Shown here piece by piece: positions 1 through 5,135 of a stretch of DNA of 7,228 nt. The stretch lies in assembly GCA_044339595.1 (NCBI GenBank), contig JBIIVF010000121.1, positions 1 to 7,228 of the forward strand. Reading direction: 5' to 3'. Every line of letters begins with the position of its first letter. Position 1 is the stretch's first letter. The translations under genes were made by a program, and so were the position numbers. Below the pieces are notes generated by a model, which did not search any database, was not told the origin of the DNA, and saw only the letters and a list, made by a program, of their open reading frames with translations. This DNA is from CAZTGZ01 sp044339595 (GTDB taxonomy: Bacteria; Bacteroidota; Bacteroidia; NS11-12g; UBA9320).

Positions 1-543
1 CGGAATTCTTAATCCCTTGAGCACTTCAGCTTCATAACCCTTCACATCAATTTTGATAAAGGCCGGTTTTCCATATAACCGAATGATTTCATCCATGGTA
101 ATAATTTCAAGAAAAACACCTTCACTCCAATGATGAAGAGGAAATCTATTTGATTAACGGACCGCTTTTATCCAGGTCTCCGAAAAGGAACCCAGCGTTG
201 AAGCCGAAGATCGATAAAACAATTTCCTTTCTTATTTCTTCCCTACCCCAAAATTAAAAATTGTAATATCCTCCCCAAAATGATGATTGAGATAATCACA
301 GCAGGCAGTTTGTGGCTCCATGGCTATAATTTTGATGCCTTTGCCAAGGAGTGATTCTAATTTTCGTCCGTAATTACTTCCGATATCAAAAAAAACATCT
401 CCTTTCTTTAAAAATTCGGTATATAAACGAGCAGAGTTGTTTCTATTTGCCTTTTGCTCACCGGTTTGCAACACAAATCGCAAATGCATAGCAACTTTTT
501 GGCCAAATAAATATCGCCCCCCTCTCACAACAAATGCCTTCAT
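1..543 (-). pseudogene. FkbM-family SAM-dependent methyltransferase, 5' part, two in-frame stop codons
   Basis: Read on the minus strand from ATG 543-541, one frame runs to the window edge (181 codons) with TAA at codon 104 (232-234) and codon 130 (154-156). FkbM proteins transfer a methyl group from S-adenosylmethionine, often to sugars or other small metabolites; the substrate here is unknown. Visible motifs are the SAM-binding strand and loop GDVFFDIGSNYG (residues 48-59), IIAMEPQ (72-78), SSASTLGSFSETW between the two stops, and FIKIDVKGYEAEVLKGL (162-178) after the second stop. These lie in the order and spacing expected of the family, so the stops look like substitutions, not frameshifts. 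Lys168 sits where the family normally has Glu (KIDVEG), which may be a third lesion. In-frame ATGs at 555 and 621 are alternative starts; 543 or 555 fits best because the earlier residues look unlike the family. The gene is divergent from the phosphatase gene, with 72 bp between starts. The 3' end lies outside the window. The alternative explanation is sequencing error. Confidence 0.85.
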
Positions 544-579
544 GCGTTCTATCATCCCTGATAATCTTAATATCACCCA

Positions 580-611
580 TTGTCTGTTCACCCTCCAATT
601 CGCTACCTTCG
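580..611 (+). promoter_or_regulatory. Bacteroidota-type promoter of the phosphatase-amidase unit
   Basis: TTG at 580-582 and TACCTTCG at 604-611 are separated by 21 bp. This fits the Bacteroidota primary sigma-factor pattern TTG/N19-21/TAnnTTTG with one mismatch in the -7 element. The ATG at 616 follows the -7 box by only 4 bp, so a transcript would have almost no leader. The TTG also opens a 12-codon upstream extension of the phosphatase frame; because it belongs to the promoter it is unlikely to be the start codon. Confidence 0.5.
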
Positions 612-615
612 CAAC

Positions 616-1404
616 ATGCACATAGCCGTTGAAAATATTGCAAAGTTAATCAGAACCATAGGACAAAATTTGTTGAGAGAAAGATCTCAAATCAAATCGC
701 TCCACAGTTCAGAAAAATCTGTCAATCAGCTGGTGACCGATTTTGATATTCAAACGGAAAGGACCCTAATCGAACAGCTGCAAAAGGAAATTCCCGATTC
801 CGGATTCATCACAGAGGAATCACAAATCGAACAAAATTCTAATAAAGAATACGTCTGGATTATTGATCCGATCGATGGCACCACCAATTTTATACATGGA
901 TTGCCGGTTTATAGCATCAGCGTGGCGCTTATGCGAAATAATGGGTTGATTTTGGGAGTGGTGTACGAACTGAATCAAGATGAATTGTTTTACGCCGAGA
1001 AAGGGAAAGGAGCATTTTTGAATGGGAAGAGCATTCAAGTAAGTGGAACCCTTCAGCTATCTAATTCATTGATTGCCACCGGCTTTCCTTATTACGATTA
1101 TAAACGGATTGATCCTTATCTCGCATCTTTAAAAGAACTGATGCGCACCACACGAGGAGTGCGTCGCATGGGAAGCGCAGCAGTCGATCTGGCCTATGTG
1201 GCAGCCGGCCGTTTTGATGCATTTTATGAGTACAGCCTGAGTCCATGGGATGTGGCTGCCGGTATTTTGATTGTGCAAGAAGCAGGAGGTACGATTTCAG
1301 GATTTCACCAAGATAAAAATCCACTTTTCGATAAGGAAATCATCGCTTCTTGTCCGGGGCTCATCGCTGAAATTCAACATATAATTCAAAGCTCGGGATT
1401 ATGA
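616..1404 (+). CDS. Inositol-1-monophosphatase / SuhB-family phosphatase
   Basis: This 262-residue protein belongs to the Mg2+-dependent inositol monophosphatase family, cytosolic enzymes that hydrolyse inositol phosphates and related sugar or nucleotide monophosphates. It carries the metal-site Glu in ITEES (E67), motif A WIIDPIDGTTN (D84, D87 within residues 81-91) and motif B SPWDVAAG (D212 within 209-216). TGFPYY (155-160), GSAAVDLAYVAAGRFD (186-201) and QEAGGTISGF near the end also match. With ATG 616 as start, these catalytic positions coincide with E. coli SuhB numbering as I recall it, and the length is the usual 260-270. An earlier TTG (580) would add 12 residues but lies in the promoter. 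The stop overlaps the amidase start (ATGA), implying co-transcription and probably coupled translation. SuhB-like proteins can also act in transcription antitermination; that cannot be judged here. CysQ-type activity is less likely from the motif context, but the substrate is not fixed by sequence. Confidence 0.93.
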   Translation: MHIAVENIAKLIRTIGQNLLRERSQIKSLHSSEKSVNQLVTDFDIQTERTLIEQLQKEIPDSGFITEESQIEQNSNKEYVWIIDPIDGTTNFIHGLPVYSISVALMRNNGLILGVVYELNQDELFYAEKGKGAFLNGKSIQVSGTLQLSNSLIATGFPYYDYKRIDPYLASLKELMRTTRGVRRMGSAAVDLAYVAAGRFDAFYEYSLSPWDVAAGILIVQEAGGTISGFHQDKNPLFDKEIIASCPGLIAEIQHIIQSSGL

Positions 1405-2618
1405 AAAAATGGATTTTAATGTTTTTCTTAGGTGCTGCGTATTTCTTACAAGCGCAAACTTTTCGATCGGGGTCGATGCTAGTCCAATTAAAACAGGGCG
1501 AGCATACCGTACATTTCGACCAGGCCATCACAGCCTGTATTCTGGAAACCCAAGATGATCCCATACGTGCCGAGTTGCATTTCTATGCCAATGATGCCTG
1601 GCGTCAACCCATCCTTTCACATGATCCATCAGAAATATGGCGAAGTGAACCCATTGTTTTTCAAGGTGTTACAGACCAGGTTTTGTTCCGAAGCACCCAG
1701 TCCATCCTAATAAAAATACACTTTGTTTTTGCCCCTCCATTGAATGTGCTCTCGTGTAAAAACAAGCTCATTCCTCCGTTTTGCCAAAAACCAAATGTCA
1801 TAAGTCCTGCCATTTGGCGAAGTGGGCTGCCTGATCCAAAACCGGGAAGGGTTGAAACCGAAGTAAATCATTGCATTGTGCACCATTCTGCCGGAAACAA
1901 TTTCAATACCGACTATGTGAACGTGATTCGAAATATTTACTTGTTACATACCCAGTCGAACGGTTGGGACGATATTGGTTATAATTACCTCATTGCACAA
2001 AACGGAGATTTATTCATAGGACGAGATCCACAAGGTGTAGCCGATGAAGACAATATTGCCGGGGCTCATTTTTGTGGTAAGAACACCGGAACGATGGGTA
2101 TTTGCTTGCTCGGTTCATACAATGATACGATCCCGTCAGACACTACTTTCGGAACATTGAAGCACTTACTCACCTGGAAATTGATCAAAGAAGATCTTAT
2201 GCCGAATGAAAGTTTTATTCATCCCCTAGGTGGTTCAGAATTGTTGAAAGTCATTTCAGGACATCGGGATGGATGCAATACAGAATGTCCCGGGGAGATG
2301 GTTTACCAAAAACTGAGCAGCATTCGGAGCGAGGTCACCTCAAGAATCGACTCATGCGCTGCTTTTACCGGAATTGAAAGTTTGAAATCCGATTGTATTT
2401 CTATCCAAAAAACAACCGGTAATCTCGCTATCTCATGCCTAACGCCGTCTACTTCAACGCTGACTATTTACGGTGTTCATGGTGGTCTGATTCAACAATA
2501 TACATTCATAAAAGAGATCTCCATCACGAATCTTTCTACCGGACTCTTCTATTGCGTGGTACAATCTGAAAATTGTGTTCAAATGGAGAAAGTGGCCATT
2601 TTGGAATTCACAAGGTGA
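1401..2618 (+). CDS. Exported N-acetylmuramoyl-L-alanine amidase (PGRP/Amidase_2) with T9SS-like tail
   Basis: This 405-residue secreted protein probably cleaves the bond between muramic acid and the stem peptide of peptidoglycan. Residues 1-18 are a signal peptide (KK, hydrophobic core, cleavage probably after LQA). Residues 19-145 form a region I do not recognise, rich in alternating hydrophobic residues and so probably beta-sandwich. Residues 150-315 are the PGRP/T7-lysozyme fold: zinc ligands H161 (IVHHSAG), H288 (SGHRD) and C296 (ECPG), catalytic-site Tyr194 (DDIGYNYLI) and Thr294. The complete set suggests an active amidase, not a recognition-only PGRP. Residues 335-405 resemble a type A T9SS sorting domain (LTIYGVHGG, then ITNLSTGLFYCVV, ending KVAILEF), pointing to surface attachment or release through the type IX system. 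Thirteen cysteines are present, unusually many. The start overlaps the phosphatase stop. It could act in cell-wall remodelling, muropeptide scavenging or attack on other bacteria; nothing here decides which. Confidence 0.9.
   Translation: MKKWILMFFLGAAYFLQAQTFRSGSMLVQLKQGEHTVHFDQAITACILETQDDPIRAELHFYANDAWRQPILSHDPSEIWRSEPIVFQGVTDQVLFRSTQSILIKIHFVFAPPLNVLSCKNKLIPPFCQKPNVISPAIWRSGLPDPKPGRVETEVNHCIVHHSAGNNFNTDYVNVIRNIYLLHTQSNGWDDIGYNYLIAQNGDLFIGRDPQGVADEDNIAGAHFCGKNTGTMGICLLGSYNDTIPSDTTFGTLKHLLTWKLIKEDLMPNESFIHPLGGSELLKVISGHRDGCNTECPGEMVYQKLSSIRSEVTSRIDSCAAFTGIESLKSDCISIQKTTGNLAISCLTPSTSTLTIYGVHGGLIQQYTFIKEISITNLSTGLFYCVVQSENCVQMEKVAILEFTR
2376..2615 (+). other. Probable type IX secretion C-terminal sorting domain of the amidase
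   Basis: Residues 326-405 of the amidase follow the general layout of Por-secretion tails: a short beta segment (NLAISCL), a second one with the turn IYGVHGG, a third, then a Leu-Ser-Thr-Gly-Leu-Phe-Tyr segment corresponding to the family's L-x-x-G-x-Y, and a final strand ending in KVAILEF. The usual NP motif near the beginning is not present, so the domain is divergent. The assignment is by pattern, not by alignment. Confidence 0.55.
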
Positions 2619-2657
2619 AGCCAGAAATTATTTAGATTTTATTATTTGTTTTGAACA

Positions 2658-2688
2658 TTGCTGATGACTTTCATTAATACTACTTTTG
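2658..2688 (+). promoter_or_regulatory. Bacteroidota-type promoter of the RND transporter gene
   Basis: TTG at 2658-2660, a 20-bp spacer and TACTTTTG at 2681-2688 match the Bacteroidota consensus TTG/N19-21/TAnnTTTG exactly. Transcription would start around 2692-2696, a few bases before ATG 2698, so the mRNA is predicted to be leaderless or nearly so. The 79-bp gap between the amidase stop and this start (2619-2697) shows no convincing terminator hairpin; it is AT-rich and otherwise featureless. Confidence 0.65.
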
Positions 2689-2697
2689 CGGACTTTT

Positions 2698-5076
2698 ATG
2701 TTTGAAAGGTTTGCGAATTTTGTTTTAAGACAACGACTCATCTGGGTGATTTCACTGGCTGTTATCACGGTAGTGATGGGATATTTTGCGCAAAAAGCGC
2801 AACTCACTTACGATAATCCAAAGTTTATTCCCGACGATGATGCCGATTACATCGCCTATCAAAATTTTAAAAAGGTATTTGGTGAAGATGGCAGTGTGAT
2901 GGTTATTGGGATTGAAACACCCAAAATCCATCAATATGAATTTTTTGGTGACTGGTATAATTTAACCAATGATCTTAAAAATAATGAGGGCATTGAAAGG
3001 GTGCTGTCTCTTTCTAATGTGCCTGAACTCTTGAAGCAAGAGAAACCGATGGTTTACGAAGGGGATACCTTCTACCAAGAAGTACTCGCTTTAAATCCTG
3101 TATTTCAAAAAGCGCCTGAAAGTCAGTTAGAACTGGATACGCTCTTGCGAAAAGTTCGCAACATGAAATTTTATGAAGGATTGCTTTATACTGATTCGAG
3201 TGATTACACTTTGATCGCCATCACCATCAATAAAAAATTGCTCGATTCATATAAACGAATTGAATTTGTTAAAACGCTGCAGAAAAAAGCCAATGCCCTG
3301 GGTAAAAAGCATCAGTTGTCTATTCACTATTCAGGTTTGCCATTTATTCGCACGGAAATGAGCAACCGGATCAAAGAGGAATTGAAATTTTTCACTGTAC
3401 TGTCTCTGATCATTGCCGGATTAATTCTACTCTTCTTTTTCCGATCATTCCCCACCTTGGTATTCTCTCTGCTGGTCGTGATTATTGGAGTGATTTGGAG
3501 TTTGGGTTTTGTGGTTTTGTTCGGATACAAAATCACTTTGTTCACCGGCATTTTGCCTCCATTGATTGTAGTTATAGGTATCGCGAATTGTATCTATCTA
3601 TTAAATAAGTATCACGACGAATTCCGAAAACACAATAATAAAATGAAAGCCCTTCAACGGGTTATTTCTAAAATAGGAATGGCTTTGTTGATTACCAATT
3701 TGACTACGGCGGTCGGATTTGGCGTTTTCGTGCTTACCGGAAGTAAAGTACTTCAGGAATTCGGATACGTTTCATTTTTTAGTGTGATGTCGGTGTACAT
3801 CATTTCACTGGTACTCATTCCGGTAATCTTCAGTTATTTAAAAAGTCCTTCAGAAAAACACACCCAACATCTCGAAAACAAATACTTAAACCTCATCATC
3901 GACAAAATTGCGTTTACGGTAACCACTCACCGCAAATGGGTGTATGCAGGTACGATATTGGTCGTTGTTTTCTCAGTGGTCGGAATGCTCCAAGTTAAAA
4001 CCATTGGATACATGGTTGACGACATCCCTGAAAAAGATCCTCTATTCAAGGATTTGAAATTTTTTGAGAAAAACATCAAAGGGGTCATGCCTTTTGAGAT
4101 TGTTATAGATACCAAGAAAGACGGTGGTGTTAAAGATCCTCAGGTACTCTCCAAAATTGACGCCTTAGAGCGGAAATTAGGGAAGTTTGAAGAATTCTCA
4201 AAGCCGGTCTCCATTGCCCAGTTGATCAAATTTGCCCGACAAGCCAATCACGATGGAGATCCTCGTTTTTACAGAGTTCCTGGCAATCTTGAATTGGGTG
4301 AAATCATGAACTTGTTGCCCAATGACAATGGCGACAAAAGCACCATTCGCGGGATGGTAGACAGCAATTATCGCAAAGCTCGCGTCAGCGTTCAAATGGC
4401 CGATGTTGGTTCTGTGCGCATCAAAGAAATCAAAAAAGAAGTTGAACAAATCGCCGATACGATTTTCCCAAAAGAGCAATATACCGTCAACATTACCGGC
4501 ACATCGGTCATTTTTTTAAAGGGCAATGATTATCTGATCTCGAATCTGATGCAAAGTCTTTTGGTCGCCTTTGTGTTGATCGCTGCTTTGATGGCCAGTA
4601 TTTTTTCTTCTGCAAGAATGATTGTCATTTCATTGATTCCCAATTTAGTGCCGTTGTTTTTTACAGCCGGCATTATGGGCTATTTTCATGTAAATCTAAA
4701 ACCATCCACTGTATTGGTATTCAGCGTTGCATTTGGTATTGCGGTAGATTATTCCATTCACTTCCTCAGTAAATACCGCATGGAAATGAAGAAAACCCAA
4801 TCAGATATTAAAAAGTCTGTAAATCTGGCCTTAAGAGAAACCGGCACCAGCATGATTTACACCGCGGTGGTTCTATTTTTTGGATTCATCATATTCGCAT
4901 TCAGTAACTTTGGAGGCACCATCGCATTGGGTGTCTTCACCAGTTTAACCCTCATTGTCGCCCTCGTATCCAACCTGATGGTTTTGCCCAGTTTGCTGCT
5001 TTCTTATGACAAAGCCATTCAAAAAAAGAAAAACAAGCAAAAACCGCTGATCGAATACCCCGACAACGAAGCCTGA
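2698..5076 (+). CDS. RND/MMPL-family inner-membrane transporter (COG1033-like putative exporter)
   Basis: This 792-residue integral inner-membrane protein has the two-fold repeat of RND permeases of the MMPL/Patched-like branch. About twelve helices are visible: near residues 14-31, 231-249, 253-275, 281-302, 327-347, 358-381, 415-432, 614-636, 641-663, 669-690, 717-738 and 741-768. Two large periplasmic loops lie at about 32-230 and 433-613, each after the first helix of its half. TM10 carries GIAVDYSIHFLSKYR with the Asp684-Tyr685 pair used for proton coupling in MmpL proteins; the matching TM4 site reads GIANCIYLL and lacks it. The length fits single-gene exporters of this family, shorter than AcrB-type pumps. 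The chosen start is ATG 2698, since the TTG at 2686 lies inside the -7 element. No adaptor or outer-membrane channel gene is adjacent, and the substrate (lipid, hopanoid or hydrophobic compound in relatives) is unknown. The C-terminus is short, Lys-rich and cytoplasmic. Confidence 0.9.
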   Translation: MFERFANFVLRQRLIWVISLAVITVVMGYFAQKAQLTYDNPKFIPDDDADYIAYQNFKKVFGEDGSVMVIGIETPKIHQYEFFGDWYNLTNDLKNNEGIERVLSLSNVPELLKQEKPMVYEGDTFYQEVLALNPVFQKAPESQLELDTLLRKVRNMKFYEGLLYTDSSDYTLIAITINKKLLDSYKRIEFVKTLQKKANALGKKHQLSIHYSGLPFIRTEMSNRIKEELKFFTVLSLIIAGLILLFFFRSFPTLVFSLLVVIIGVIWSLGFVVLFGYKITLFTGILPPLIVVIGIANCIYLLNKYHDEFRKHNNKMKALQRVISKIGMALLITNLTTAVGFGVFVLTGSKVLQEFGYVSFFSVMSVYIISLVLIPVIFSYLKSPSEKHTQHLENKYLNLIIDKIAFTVTTHRKWVYAGTILVVVFSVVGMLQVKTIGYMVDDIPEKDPLFKDLKFFEKNIKGVMPFEIVIDTKKDGGVKDPQVLSKIDALERKLGKFEEFSKPVSIAQLIKFARQANHDGDPRFYRVPGNLELGEIMNLLPNDNGDKSTIRGMVDSNYRKARVSVQMADVGSVRIKEIKKEVEQIADTIFPKEQYTVNITGTSVIFLKGNDYLISNLMQSLLVAFVLIAALMASIFSSARMIVISLIPNLVPLFFTAGIMGYFHVNLKPSTVLVFSVAFGIAVDYSIHFLSKYRMEMKKTQSDIKKSVNLALRETGTSMIYTAVVLFFGFIIFAFSNFGGTIALGVFTSLTLIVALVSNLMVLPSLLLSYDKAIQKKKNKQKPLIEYPDNEA

Positions 5077-5111
5077 TTGCCTTAAAAGCGTTCATTTTCT
5101 TTGATTTTCAT

Positions 5112-5119
5112 TACTTTTG
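5112..5119 (+). promoter_or_regulatory. -7 promoter element upstream of ileS
   Basis: TACTTTTG is a perfect TAnnTTTG match, identical to the element before the transporter gene and 16 bp upstream of the ileS ATG. No TTG lies at the expected 17-23 bp upstream distance (the nearest ends at 5079, 32 bp away), so the -33 half is weak or degenerate. The 59-bp gap after the transporter stop shows no terminator, so read-through from the transporter is also possible. Confidence 0.45.
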
Positions 5120-5135
5120 CCGCTTCGTTAAAATC

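Noticed and set aside
154..234. TAA recoded as a sense codon, explaining the two in-frame TAAs in the methyltransferase frame; notably all three complete genes end in TGA and none in TAA.
   Set aside because: The four intact genes contain roughly 2,150 codons and no in-frame TAA at all, which would be very unlikely if TAA coded for an amino acid. No bacterial TAA reassignment is known to me. Two nonsense mutations are simpler.
580..615. TTG 580 as the start of the phosphatase, adding 12 residues.
   Set aside because: It coincides with the -33 element, and the ATG at 616 puts the catalytic residues at the positions usual for SuhB.
437..643. Short reading frames on both strands (plus 437-625, minus 458-643) across the divergent intergenic region.
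   Set aside because: They are out-of-frame shadows of the methyltransferase frame, with low-complexity, Cys-rich translations and no domain features.
641..666. Minus-strand promoter for the methyltransferase: TAACTTTG at 648-641 with a TTG (CAA on the plus strand, 664-666) upstream.
   Set aside because: The spacer is only 15 bp, the site lies inside the phosphatase coding region, and such a -7 match can occur by chance. It remains possible but unsupported.
2686..2697. TTG 2686 as the start of the transporter, adding four residues.
   Set aside because: It lies within the TACTTTTG -7 box, so it would be upstream of, or at, the transcription start.
2619..2697. Possible terminator after the amidase.
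   Set aside because: The region is AT-rich but I found no GC-containing stem followed by a T run.
5086..5125. Inverted pair AAGCG...CGCTT in the transporter-ileS gap, considered as a terminator or tRNA-sensing leader.
   Set aside because: The stem is five pairs with a 30-base loop and no T run, and no T-box features are present (T-boxes are also not expected for ileS in this phylum).
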